Source: Chitinophagaceae bacterium
Lineage (GTDB): Bacteria; Bacteroidota; Bacteroidia; Chitinophagales; Chitinophagaceae
DNA: 64,000 nt
Direction: 5' to 3'
NCBI GenBank assembly: GCA_947458275.1
Contig: CANGYR010000002.1
Location: forward strand, 124,001-188,000
Below the pieces are notes generated by a model that was given only the letters and a program-made list of their open reading frames with translations, did not search any database and was not told the DNA's origin. The position numbers and the translations under genes were made by a program. Positions 18,868 through 28,120 of this stretch are shown one piece after another. Each line of letters opens with the position of its first letter. The stretch's first letter is position 1.

Positions 18868-21492
18868 ATGAGCTCAATACAAATAAAAAAAATAGTTCCA
18901 CATATCTTAGCCGTTTTAATTTTCCTGACTGTATCTGTCATATTCTGTAAACCCGGTCTTGAGCAAGGTATAGTGCTCAAACAAGGCGACGTTACCAGCT
19001 GGCAAGGGATGAGTCATCAGGCTATGGAATACAAAGAACAACATGGGCACTTACCTCTGTGGATTACAAATATGTTCTGTGGAATGCCTGCCTACCAGAT
19101 TGCGATGGAAGGAGCATGGAGTCCATTGTCAATTTTCGACAAAGCCATTCAGCTTTGGCTTCCTCAGCCGTTTAATTTCTTTTTTCTTGCTTGTATATGC
19201 TTCTATTTCTTATGTATATGCCTGAGGATTCGTCCCTATGCCGCTATAATGGGAGCACTGGCATTCGCTTATTGCAGCTACTCCCCCATTATAGTTACGG
19301 CAGGTCACATTTCAAAAATGCTTGCATTAGGATATGCTCCTGCTGTGATTGGTGCTGCTATTTTAGTTTTTGATAAAAAATATCTCACAGGTTTTGCTTT
19401 ATTGGCGCTTTTCACATCGTTACACATTGCACAGGGTCACCAACAAATCAGCTACTACCTTTTTCTGATTTTAATTGCAGTGAGTATTTCCTATATAGTG
19501 GGATTCATCAGAAAGAAAAAATATACACACCTTTTTAAAACATCCGGATTACTCGTTGCTGCCGGAATTATCGCCATCAGCGTTAACTCGCTGGCTTTCT
19601 TTACAGCATATGATTTCAGTAAATATTCCAAACGAGGTGGACAACTGGTAATGGATGAAAAAAGCGGAAGTAAAGATGCTGTGAAAGACGGCAAAACCAA
19701 GGGGCTTTCTAAAGATTATGCATTCATGTGGAGCTATGGCAAAGCAGAAACCTGGAGCTTGATGTTTCCGGGTGTCATGGGCTATGGCTTCCATCAGGCG
19801 GAGAGAGAAGGCAATGTATATATATTCCCGCAAATTAGCGAGAACGGACCACTGATGAAATATGTGAATGAAAATCTGCCTCAGTTCCCTGCCGAGCAAA
19901 TCGCCGGTCAAATGAATGGTGCGCTGTATTGGGGCAACCAGCCTTTTACCAACGGACCTGTTTATCTCGGCGCAATCGTATGTTTCCTTTTTCTTTTTGG
20001 GATGTTTTATCTGGATAACAAACATAAATGGTGGATATTGGCAACAAGCGTATTGGCGATATTACTTTCCTGGGGTGAAAATTTTCCGTCCTTCAACTAC
20101 TTTATGTTTGACCATTTCCCCTTCTACAATAAATTCAGGGTACCAACAATGATTCTGGTAATTCCTCAAATTTTATTTCCGCTTGCAGCCTCATTAACTA
20201 TTGATAAGTTGATGCAAAATGAAGACAATGATGTATGGAATAAATTCAAACCGGCAGTCTTGGCCACGCTGAGTGCTTTCGCATTAATTCTTTTATTTTA
20301 TTTCACGAGTGATTTCAGCAAAGAGAACAAAGCAAGAACACAGGCATTTAACAGCATTTATAAAGAAGGCGGCAATGATGCAGAACAAAAATTGCAACAG
20401 CTTAATGAACAATACAAACCAGAACTGGATAATCAGATTTATGAAGGTATGATTGGTAATTTCAGCAGAGACCCCAATATTGATGCTGCAAAAACGTCCA
20501 GAGAATTTGTCTCAGCATTGAAAAAGGAAAGAGCCTCGTTTTTACTATCGGATATCTTCCGCTCTTTCATACTTATACTTCTTGCAGGAGCTATAATTGT
20601 ATTGTATTTGAAAAATAAAATCAATGCAACAATATTGGCTGTAGGACTTACTGTATTATCAACCGGTGAGTTATTAAATTTTGGAGCCAAATATCTCAAT
20701 GATAAAAGCTTTGAAAACAAGGAAGCTCAACAAGCGGAAGCGTTTCCCATCACAACAGCTGATAAAATGATTATGGAAGATAAAGATCCGAATTTCAGGG
20801 TGTTTAATACAAACAGTATGGAGGAGTCAAAAACTTCTTATTATCATAAATCCATAGGCGGTTACCACCCTGCCAAACTGGGCATTTATGACGACCTGAT
20901 TGCCTATCAATTCAAGGATAAAATCAATATGTCGGTAATCAATATGCTGAATGCAAAATATTTTATTCAGCAGCAAGGGAACGATAAAGCTGCACAACTT
21001 AACCCCGACGCATTGGGTAATGTTTGGTTTGTAAAAGGCATTCAGTATGTAAAAGGTCCGGCCAATGAAATGCGCGCCATTACCAATTTTAACTCCAAAG
21101 ACACAGCAGTTGTAGATGAAACTTACAAATCTTTAATTGGCAATGTTACAATAGCTGACAGCTCCGAAAGCATCAAAATGAGCAGCTTTGACAATGATGC
21201 CATCAGTTATACCTCAGATACAAAAAACAATCATATCGCTGTATTCAGTGAAGTTTTTTATAAAGACTGGAAAGCCTACATTGACGGCAAGCCTGCTGAT
21301 TATTTCAAAGCAAATTATGTATTAAGAGCCATGCTTATTCCTTCGGGGAAACATACAATAGAATTTAAATTTGAGCCGTCATCATTCAAAATAGGATACA
21401 AACTGAGCAACATTTCATCTTGGTTGCTGATGTTGATTTTAATAGCAAGTATCATACCAGCGGTAATGAAATCAAAGAAAAAGACTTCATAA
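18868..21492 (+). CDS. YfhO family membrane protein (probable glycosyltransferase-like)
   Basis: An 874-residue inner-membrane protein with around 12-13 helices. It begins with one helix (residues 8-28), has an extracytoplasmic loop with KQGDVTSWQGMSHQAMEYK and WITNMFCGMPAYQ, then alternating helices, and ends with a soluble domain and a last helix at 845-865. The motif order matches the YfhO family, related to GT-C type glycosyltransferases. In Gram-positive bacteria YfhO modifies teichoic acids; here a role in decorating lipid-linked or surface glycans is an inference. The C-terminal domain (residues 690-840) resembles the YfhO extracellular part (ISYTSDTKNNHIAVFSEVFY). Confidence 0.82.
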   Translation: MSSIQIKKIVPHILAVLIFLTVSVIFCKPGLEQGIVLKQGDVTSWQGMSHQAMEYKEQHGHLPLWITNMFCGMPAYQIAMEGAWSPLSIFDKAIQLWLPQPFNFFFLACICFYFLCICLRIRPYAAIMGALAFAYCSYSPIIVTAGHISKMLALGYAPAVIGAAILVFDKKYLTGFALLALFTSLHIAQGHQQISYYLFLILIAVSISYIVGFIRKKKYTHLFKTSGLLVAAGIIAISVNSLAFFTAYDFSKYSKRGGQLVMDEKSGSKDAVKDGKTKGLSKDYAFMWSYGKAETWSLMFPGVMGYGFHQAEREGNVYIFPQISENGPLMKYVNENLPQFPAEQIAGQMNGALYWGNQPFTNGPVYLGAIVCFLFLFGMFYLDNKHKWWILATSVLAILLSWGENFPSFNYFMFDHFPFYNKFRVPTMILVIPQILFPLAASLTIDKLMQNEDNDVWNKFKPAVLATLSAFALILLFYFTSDFSKENKARTQAFNSIYKEGGNDAEQKLQQLNEQYKPELDNQIYEGMIGNFSRDPNIDAAKTSREFVSALKKERASFLLSDIFRSFILILLAGAIIVLYLKNKINATILAVGLTVLSTGELLNFGAKYLNDKSFENKEAQQAEAFPITTADKMIMEDKDPNFRVFNTNSMEESKTSYYHKSIGGYHPAKLGIYDDLIAYQFKDKINMSVINMLNAKYFIQQQGNDKAAQLNPDALGNVWFVKGIQYVKGPANEMRAITNFNSKDTAVVDETYKSLIGNVTIADSSESIKMSSFDNDAISYTSDTKNNHIAVFSEVFYKDWKAYIDGKPADYFKANYVLRAMLIPSGKHTIEFKFEPSSFKIGYKLSNISSWLLMLILIASIIPAVMKSKKKTS

Positions 21493-21543
21493 AAGAGTCG
21501 TAATTCATAACCCTACAAATTATTTAGCATTAAAAGGGAAGAT

Positions 21544-22659
21544 CTGAAAATATGCGCCATCGTTTCTTACAATATCTATCCTGCCAAAATGGGTGGACAG
21601 AAAGGCATTGCGCTTTTTTACTCATTTTTTTCGAAAGAACTTCCCGTTTCTATTGTTACAACAAAAAATAACGGAACCCCTGAAAATTTATCCGCTGAAT
21701 TTTTACCTGTTTTAAGCATGAATAAATTCAGGTATATCAACCCGCTACTGCTTTTAAGAATCGGCAGAATAATTAGAGAAAGAAATGTGACGCACCTTAT
21801 TTTAGAACAACCATTTTATGGCTGGCTGGGCATTTTGGCTAAATGGTTATTCAAAATAAAACTGATTATTCATTCACACAACATTGAGGGATTGCGATTT
21901 AAGAGTACAGGGAAATGGTGGTGGGGGATTTTATTGAATTATGAGAAAATAACACATAGGTTTGCTGATATAAATTTTTTCATTTCGGATGAAGACAGAC
22001 AATATGCTATTCAGCATTTTAAACTGAATCCTTCAAAATGCAATACCATCACTTATGGTTTTGAAAGACAACAAAAGCCTGAATCGGCTGAAAAAACAGA
22101 AGCAAAAATATTTCTGCAAAAAAAATATGGTATAGCTCCTTCCAAAAAGATTTTATTGTTCAACGGAACACTTGACTACAAACCTAATCTTGATGCCGTT
22201 GATACCATACTCAATCATATCAACCCTCTCCTGCTGAGTGAAAAAAAATTTGATTACACCATTATTATTTGCGGGAAAAATCTACCGGCAACATACAATG
22301 AATTAAAACAGTATCAGTCTCAAAATATCATCTATGCCGGCTTTGTGGATGATATAGATATTTATTTCAAAGGAGCAGATTTATTTATCAATCCTGTTAT
22401 CGACGGAGGAGGGATAAAAACGAAATTGGTTGAAGCACTGGGTTTCAATATACCATGCATCAGTACAGTCAATGGCGCTATTGGAGTGCCATTAACTATC
22501 ACAAATAATCAACTTAAGATTATAGAAAATCAAAACTGGCAAGCATTCGCCAATGCTATCCTTCACTGGCACCCAGAAGGCGAAATGGGCGCCGATTTCT
22601 TCGAACATTTTTACTGGGGAAATATTGCGAGGAAGGCCGCCAAGCTATTAATTGATTAA
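21544..22659 (+). CDS. Glycosyltransferase family 4 (probable CTG start)
   Basis: A GT-B fold glycosyltransferase. The C-terminal donor-binding region has LFNGTLDYKPNLDAVD, IIYAGFVDDIDIYFKGADLF and NPVIDGGGIKTKLVEALGF. The first ATG in frame (21589) starts inside the conserved first strand and loses it. Upstream in frame is CTG AAA ATA TGC GCC, giving KICAIVSYNIYPAKMGGQKG, which is how relatives begin, with an AGGGA sequence just before. I therefore place the start at the CTG (21544), giving 371 residues. An ATT at 21529 is another possibility. The gene ends exactly where the convergent glycosyltransferase gene ends. Confidence 0.8.
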   Translation: MKICAIVSYNIYPAKMGGQKGIALFYSFFSKELPVSIVTTKNNGTPENLSAEFLPVLSMNKFRYINPLLLLRIGRIIRERNVTHLILEQPFYGWLGILAKWLFKIKLIIHSHNIEGLRFKSTGKWWWGILLNYEKITHRFADINFFISDEDRQYAIQHFKLNPSKCNTITYGFERQQKPESAEKTEAKIFLQKKYGIAPSKKILLFNGTLDYKPNLDAVDTILNHINPLLLSEKKFDYTIIICGKNLPATYNELKQYQSQNIIYAGFVDDIDIYFKGADLFINPVIDGGGIKTKLVEALGFNIPCISTVNGAIGVPLTITNNQLKIIENQNWQAFANAILHWHPEGEMGADFFEHFYWGNIARKAAKLLID

Positions 22660-23661
22660 TTAAAGGACCTTGTATAATCTGCGCTTGTTGGTAACGATGG
22701 ACGGCAAGAATGCCACTAATGAAATTATATTTTTAGTATACCCCGCCCACTGCCCGAAATTAAATCTCGATTTGGATGACTGAAATATTTTTGAAAGAAT
22801 AATGCCAAAGAAGAAGATAAGAATATTTGAAATGTAGAATAACAAGTGAAAAAAATACCAGCCCAGTCCAAACTGTTTTCTTATTCTCAAAAAATTACTC
22901 AACATAATCTGCAGACCCTTTCTATCGAATAAATTGAAGTATCCTTTACCCGAAGAAGCAAACGCCTCATTAGCAGTCTCCCCCTGCAAGTGCAATACTT
23001 TGTATTGACCATAAATACAAAGCTTGCCATATTTTTTTAATCTGCCGCACCATTCGGCCTCTTCCGCATAAAGAAAGAAATCCTCATCCATTAAACCGGC
23101 CTTTTCAATTGCTGATTTTTTAACCATAAGAAAGGCGCCATTTATCCAATCTACTTCCTCCAGTGAGGATGCTTCAGGAAGATTGGTTTTTTTAATATTG
23201 ATGCCTTCAGCAATTTTCTTAAGAAAATTCCCGAGGATTGGCAAAGGCAATAGATTATTCAACGCCCCTTTCATTACATAATTACCAGAAATCTGTGGTG
23301 TGCCATCTTCATTCAATAACTGGACTCCACAAGCTACAAAATCGGAAGAAACAAAAGACTGCAGTGATTTATTAATCGCATCATCTATAACGATTGTATC
23401 TGAATTTAGTAAAAGCACCACCTCTGCTTTTGCTATTCTTATTCCGGCGTTATTCGCTCTTGCAAAACCCGAATTATATCCCATTTGTACAAATCTGACC
23501 TGAGGATATTTTTGTATCAATAATTCTTCGGTATCGTCCTGTGAGAAATTATCAACTACGATTATTTCCAGGTTGGAAATGTCAAAAAGGAGAATTGATT
23601 CAATACAATTGAGCAAGAGATGCGGAGATTTAAAATTAACCAGTACTATACTCAATTCCAT
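22660..23661 (-). CDS. Glycosyltransferase family 2 (rhamnosyltransferase-like)
   Basis: The 333-residue protein has a GT-A domain: the start MELSIVLVNFKSPHLLLNCI, the acidic VDNFSQDDTE, LLLNSDTIV and the later WINGAFLMVKKSAIEKAG with DEDFFLYAEEAEWCGRLK. This is the WbbL/rhamnosyltransferase type pattern. Hydrophobic helices at residues 265-295 suggest attachment to the membrane. It would add a sugar in surface glycan assembly; donor and acceptor are not deducible. Its stop codon directly abuts that of the convergent GT4 gene. Confidence 0.87.
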   Translation of the reverse strand: MELSIVLVNFKSPHLLLNCIESILLFDISNLEIIVVDNFSQDDTEELLIQKYPQVRFVQMGYNSGFARANNAGIRIAKAEVVLLLNSDTIVIDDAINKSLQSFVSSDFVACGVQLLNEDGTPQISGNYVMKGALNNLLPLPILGNFLKKIAEGINIKKTNLPEASSLEEVDWINGAFLMVKKSAIEKAGLMDEDFFLYAEEAEWCGRLKKYGKLCIYGQYKVLHLQGETANEAFASSGKGYFNLFDRKGLQIMLSNFLRIRKQFGLGWYFFHLLFYISNILIFFFGIILSKIFQSSKSRFNFGQWAGYTKNIISLVAFLPSIVTNKRRLYKVL

Positions 23662-23695
23662 AGAAATTCAAAACTAAAGTCAATAAAAAATTAAT

Positions 23696-24631
23696 TTATT
23701 CAAATAAACGAAATCTGACGTAGGAAATTAACATGAGCAATTTGGAAAAAATTCCAATGTTAAGCATTTTAAGAGAAAATCTAAACTGAAATTCCATTAG
23801 CTTTATTAATTGCTGAGGAAGCTTGTTTTCCAAACTTACTTCTGTAACTTCTTTCTTACTCCTTATTTTTAGATTTCTGAATAATCGCCAGTAATAATCG
23901 TAAACTATAATATTGCTTAAAGTTTTTGCACCTAACTTATTAAGCATGTAAATATTTTCCGGAATTTCTACCTTGATGTTTCTAAAAACCTGTTTGGTAA
24001 TTTGCTCTTCGTTATTTCCAACATTTACTAATATTTTAGGTATGCAGTAAAATTTATGATTTTTAAGAAATCTTATGTAAAATTCAAAATCCACGACCCA
24101 TTTCAAATTCGTATCATACCACTCATGTGAGTTGTTTCTTATTAAAACATTACTGGGGTTACCTACATAATTTTTCCTGAATAGATACAGTGGACTTTTA
24201 GATAAAAAAAAAGCATTCAGCTTACTCAATCTGTTGGTCTTTTTTAAATGACCATTTTCATAATCTGCATAATAAGAAAAAATAAAATCAATTTTTGGTT
24301 CAGTAACGAGAGCTATAGAATAGTCCTTTAAACTTTCAGATGAAGCAAACCAATCGTCATCATGCATTAATTTTATCCAAAGGCCTGAAGCTTTCTCGAT
24401 TGCCGTATTCCAATTTAAGGGAGAACCTTTTGCCGGGATGTTTTTAAAATACAGTAATTTAAATTTTTCATTGTATTCTTTACACAATATTTCAACTTCA
24501 TCTCCGGGACTATCATCAGAAACAATCACTTCAAAATCACGAAAAGACTGCTTATCGATTGAGTCGAGTAAATTTCTCAAATAGCCGGCATTTTTATATG
24601 CAGGTATGCAAATTGAAAAAAAAGACGACAT
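23696..24631 (-). CDS. Glycosyltransferase family 2
   Basis: The 311-residue protein begins FFSICIPAYKNAGYLRNLLDSI and has VIVSDDSPGDE and LMHDDDWF, the metal- and nucleotide-binding acidic residues of GT-A glycosyltransferases. The C-terminal 100 residues are basic and helical and do not match a domain I know. It is very AT-rich. It lies 34 bases upstream of the other GT2 gene on the minus strand and the two are probably co-transcribed. Substrate unknown. Confidence 0.85.
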   Translation of the reverse strand: MSSFFSICIPAYKNAGYLRNLLDSIDKQSFRDFEVIVSDDSPGDEVEILCKEYNEKFKLLYFKNIPAKGSPLNWNTAIEKASGLWIKLMHDDDWFASSESLKDYSIALVTEPKIDFIFSYYADYENGHLKKTNRLSKLNAFFLSKSPLYLFRKNYVGNPSNVLIRNNSHEWYDTNLKWVVDFEFYIRFLKNHKFYCIPKILVNVGNNEEQITKQVFRNIKVEIPENIYMLNKLGAKTLSNIIVYDYYWRLFRNLKIRSKKEVTEVSLENKLPQQLIKLMEFQFRFSLKMLNIGIFSKLLMLISYVRFRLFE

Positions 24632-24743
24632 CTTTTATTATTAACTTTAAACAATGATTTACTCAAAAATAATCATTAGTACCCTAAATAAGTTAAATAA
24701 TAACGATTGTTTAAAAGTAATAATTAAATCAAAAGCTGTGAAC

Positions 24744-24767
24744 TAATAAGTTGTATGCAACTTATTA
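24744..24767. repeat. Perfect 10-bp inverted repeat
   Basis: TAATAAGTTG and CAACTTATTA flank a TATG loop in the space between two glycosyltransferase genes. There is no strong T tract after it on either strand, so it may be a weak terminator for the 24803-25696 gene or a regulatory hairpin. Confidence 0.5.
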
Positions 24768-24802
24768 TCAGAAGAGTATTCAGCCGATAAAATTATAGCG
24801 AA

Positions 24803-25696
24803 CTATCGAATCAATCCTATATTTTTTGCTAATGGATAAGCGATAAACGACACTACACTACGAAAGTTTTTTATACAGTTCAAATGCCCAACTTGTTTTA
24901 GCCACTTTAATCGATTTTTAAGACTTATATTTTGCTTCATTAAAAATGAAAGCCAAGTTCTAATAATTTTCTGTTCGTAATAATAAATCTGCTCGGCATT
25001 TATGGTTTTAATAAATAAAGGGGAGTTGGATTTGACAAGAGGTGCTGCTTCCCAGATGAAAGATTGCTCAATCCATCTATCCCCAAAATCACCCCCTTCG
25101 GTAAAATGAATTAAATCCAATTCAAGTGTAACAGCAACATTAGATATAATTGCCGCCCGAAATGAGTAATCTAAATCATAAAAATGAAACCCCTTAATTA
25201 AAGACTCATTAAATCGAACTTTTTCCCAAATATTTTTTTTTGTTGCTATAAATACACCATCAATTACTACCACATGCTCTAACAAATTGCCTTTGACAGG
25301 ATTAAGAAAAATTTTCTGGTGCTTGCCTATTCGGTCGACATGTGTCACATTACAACAATCAACTTCGGATATACCAGTATACCAGCCTGAATGTGCCTTA
25401 CTTTTATATTTAGCACCGGCAATACCAATCACACCCAGATCATCGTTTTCATGAAATAATTTCAGCACTAACTTTCCCCAATTTGATGTTTGAAAAGCAA
25501 CATCTTCATGCACAAAAACCAATACATCAAATTGAGATTTAGCCGCCCCCTCATTATATACTTCAGTTATACTCCTTGAATTTTTACTATTGTCTATAAA
25601 ATTAATTTCACAAGGAACTCCAATTTTATCAGCAATATTCAATTCCAATTTTCGGGCTAATTCAGGATTAACAGAACATACGATGATGGAAATCAT
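24803..25696 (-). CDS. Glycosyltransferase, StrF-like (Glyco_tranf_2_5 type)
   Basis: The 297-residue protein starts MISIIVCSVNPELARKLE and contains FIDNSKNSRSITEVYNEG, VLVFVHEDVAF and VVIDGVFIATKKNIWEKVRF. This is the pattern of the StrF-like branch of GT-A glycosyltransferases, with HED in place of the usual DxD. The C-terminal region after residue 210 is basic. It is divergent from an FkbM methyltransferase gene. The sugar substrate is unknown. Confidence 0.82.
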   Translation of the reverse strand: MISIIVCSVNPELARKLELNIADKIGVPCEINFIDNSKNSRSITEVYNEGAAKSQFDVLVFVHEDVAFQTSNWGKLVLKLFHENDDLGVIGIAGAKYKSKAHSGWYTGISEVDCCNVTHVDRIGKHQKIFLNPVKGNLLEHVVVIDGVFIATKKNIWEKVRFNESLIKGFHFYDLDYSFRAAIISNVAVTLELDLIHFTEGGDFGDRWIEQSFIWEAAPLVKSNSPLFIKTINAEQIYYYEQKIIRTWLSFLMKQNISLKNRLKWLKQVGHLNCIKNFRSVVSFIAYPLAKNIGLIR

Positions 25697-25706
25697 GACA
25701 GTAGCT

Positions 25707-25714
25707 TAATTTTG
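25707..25714 (+). promoter_or_regulatory. -7 promoter element for the second FkbM gene
   Basis: TAATTTTG matches TAnnTTTG, about 54 bases before the FkbM ATG at 25768. No clear -33 element. Confidence 0.35.
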
Positions 25715-25740
25715 AATAATCTAACAAATAAACTAGATTG

Positions 25741-25748
25741 CAAAAATA
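25741..25748 (-). promoter_or_regulatory. -7 promoter element for the StrF-like glycosyltransferase
   Basis: On the minus strand TATTTTTG matches TAnnTTTG exactly and lies 44 bases before the start codon at 25696. The two divergent elements in this 71-bp gap would make overlapping promoters. Confidence 0.35.
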
Positions 25749-25767
25749 AACTAATAAGACTATACCA

Positions 25768-26604
25768 ATGGGAAAGTTTTTTACGAATATAATTAGAGGA
25801 ATCGTGATGCGATTTCAAAAAAAAATAAATCCCTATTATAAAAAGGCAGGATTAAGCTGGTTTAAAATAAAATATCTTAAGCATCTGCCATACAACCATC
25901 GCGGAGTATATAATTTAAACGGCACAAAAATTCATTTCACAAATGGACCGGAACTCCTTCATAGTTTAGAAGAAATTTTTGTATCAGACATCTATAACAT
26001 TCAATTTGATAAACCCAACCCTTATATTATTGACTGTGGAGCAAACATAGGCTTAGCAACTATTTATCTAAAAAAAAGGTATCCTGATGCCAAGATTATT
26101 GCCTTTGAGCCTGATATCAATAATTTCGACTTACTTAAAAAAAATACGAGTCAGCAAAACTGGAAAGATATTGAGTTACGTATGGAAGCAATTTGGAAAG
26201 AAGACACCACACTCAATTTCATAGTCGAAGGAACTATGGGAAGCAAAATAGCATCCAATCCTAATTCTGATGTGGAATATGTTCAAGTAAAAGCATGCCG
26301 ACTTCGAAACTTTCTAAATCGTAATGTTGACTTTGTTAAACTCGATATAGAGGGTGCAGAATATGAAGTGTTAAAAGATTGCGCCGACCTTCTGAATCAA
26401 GTCGATTACCTTTTTATTGAATTCCACGGTCATTTTAGTAAGATGTTTGAGCTAAATTCAATTTTTGAAATTGTTTCAAAAGCGGGTTTTTCATATTACA
26501 TCAAAGAGGCGACCTCAGTATTTGAAACCCCATTTAACCGAAAAGAAACGAGCATTCAGTATGACTTACAGTTAAACATATTTTGTTTCAAATACCCAAA
26601 TTAA
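25768..26604 (+). CDS. FkbM family methyltransferase
   Basis: The 278-residue protein has the SAM motif YIIDCGANIGLATIYLKKRYP near residue 88. IIAFEPDINNFDLLKKN follows, and the motif VDFVKLDIEGAEYEVLKDC is near residue 190. It is only distantly similar to the other FkbM protein at 18071. It probably methylates a sugar of the same glycan. The gene is 19 bases before the flippase gene and in the same direction. Confidence 0.87.
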   Translation: MGKFFTNIIRGIVMRFQKKINPYYKKAGLSWFKIKYLKHLPYNHRGVYNLNGTKIHFTNGPELLHSLEEIFVSDIYNIQFDKPNPYIIDCGANIGLATIYLKKRYPDAKIIAFEPDINNFDLLKKNTSQQNWKDIELRMEAIWKEDTTLNFIVEGTMGSKIASNPNSDVEYVQVKACRLRNFLNRNVDFVKLDIEGAEYEVLKDCADLLNQVDYLFIEFHGHFSKMFELNSIFEIVSKAGFSYYIKEATSVFETPFNRKETSIQYDLQLNIFCFKYPN

Positions 26605-26623
26605 TACAGCCAATAAAACCCAA

Positions 26624-28120
26624 ATGTCCCAAATCAGAAAAAACAGCCTAAAAGCCACCATATGGATATATATCGGCTTTTTTATTGGGGCAATCAACAC
26701 ATACTTTCTTACTCATAAAAACTGGTTCTCAACCGATCAAAACGGTCTAACAAGGACACTGATTGAAACAGGACATTTATTTTGTGCTTTTTCTACCCTG
26801 GGCGTAACCTCCTATCTGTTCAAATTCTTTCCTTATTACGAGGATAATCTCGACTCCAAAAAAAATGATTTACTGGGCATTGCTTTACTAGTAGCCCTTG
26901 GAGGATTTTTACTGACATGCTCCGGTGCTTTTCTTTTAGAGCCACTGATCGTTAGAAAATTCAGTGCCAATTCAATGCTGTTTGTTGAGTATTTCTACTG
27001 GTCAATACCAATGGCCTTCTTAATTCTTCTTTACAATATTCTGGAAAGTTACTCTTACGGCTTCGGCAAAGGTGTACTTACCAGTCTGCTGAAAGAAACC
27101 ATTTTAAGACTCTATACTTTTTGCATCATTATACTAAAAGTATTTGGATACATTAATTTCAAAACTTTCATTACCCTTTTCTCATTTCAATACGCCATCA
27201 TTATTCTAATTCTTGGCATTCACCTCTACCAAAAAGACCAACTGTGGCTAAGCTTCAACATCAGCAGGGTAACTAAAAAATTCCGTAAGAAAATATTCGC
27301 CATTATGGCACTGACTTTTGTTGTGGTGATTGTAGGAGTACTCAGACAAAGCATCGATGGACTGGTTTTAGCTGCCAAACAAAATCTTGGTAAAGTGGGG
27401 ATTTTTGGCCTTGCCACTTACATGGTTTCCATTCTGCAAGCACCTTTCAGAAGCATGATTGCCGTTACTATACCTATTCTGTCAAGAGCATGGAAAAATA
27501 AAGACCACAACGAAATTAATAGAATTTATAAACGTTCTTCGATCAACCTGCTCAGCTTTTCTTTATTGATATTCTTTTGCATCTGGCTGAACTTTACAGA
27601 CGGAATCAATTTTTTAGGAATCAATCCCGACTATCTGGAAGGGAAATGGGTGTTCTTTCTGTTGGGCATGGTTACCATCATTGAAATGGGAACAGGAGTA
27701 AACGCACAAATAATCGGAACCTCCGTATTCTGGAGATTTGAATTATGGACAAGTTTACTGTTAACTTCTTTAATAATCCCATTGAGTTATTTTCTGACAG
27801 TCAAATATGGCATCTTAGGTCCTGCGATTGCCAATTTGATTTCTTTCAGCATATACAACACCGTTAGAGTACTTTTTTTATGGAACAAGTTCCATGTTCA
27901 CCCTTTTTCCATTAAGACATTTGAAGTAATTACAATTGCACTGCTGGCATATGGCAGCAGTTATTTTATTTTCTTTAATCAATCCGGCATATTGGCTATA
28001 ACAGGAAGAATCTTTTTGTTTCTGGCTATCTATACAACAGGAATTTATCAACGCAAAGTAACGCCGGACTTGATTCCGGTTATTAACCAGCTGAAGAAAA
28101 GATTGCGTTTAAGTAAATAA
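26624..28120 (+). CDS. Oligosaccharide flippase (Wzx-like polysaccharide transporter)
   Basis: A 498-residue membrane protein with about 12-14 helices and no large soluble domain. It fits the polysaccharide biosynthesis/MATE-like superfamily: a first helix with ATIWIYIGFFIGAINTYFLT, the region GVTSYLFKFFPYYEDN, and a second half starting AIMALTFVVVIVGVLRQSIDG. Such proteins flip lipid-linked sugars across the inner membrane. The four glycosyltransferases nearby support that role. Its last 12 bases overlap the end of the convergent mqnA gene. Confidence 0.82.
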   Translation: MSQIRKNSLKATIWIYIGFFIGAINTYFLTHKNWFSTDQNGLTRTLIETGHLFCAFSTLGVTSYLFKFFPYYEDNLDSKKNDLLGIALLVALGGFLLTCSGAFLLEPLIVRKFSANSMLFVEYFYWSIPMAFLILLYNILESYSYGFGKGVLTSLLKETILRLYTFCIIILKVFGYINFKTFITLFSFQYAIIILILGIHLYQKDQLWLSFNISRVTKKFRKKIFAIMALTFVVVIVGVLRQSIDGLVLAAKQNLGKVGIFGLATYMVSILQAPFRSMIAVTIPILSRAWKNKDHNEINRIYKRSSINLLSFSLLIFFCIWLNFTDGINFLGINPDYLEGKWVFFLLGMVTIIEMGTGVNAQIIGTSVFWRFELWTSLLLTSLIIPLSYFLTVKYGILGPAIANLISFSIYNTVRVLFLWNKFHVHPFSIKTFEVITIALLAYGSSYFIFFNQSGILAITGRIFLFLAIYTTGIYQRKVTPDLIPVINQLKKRLRLSK

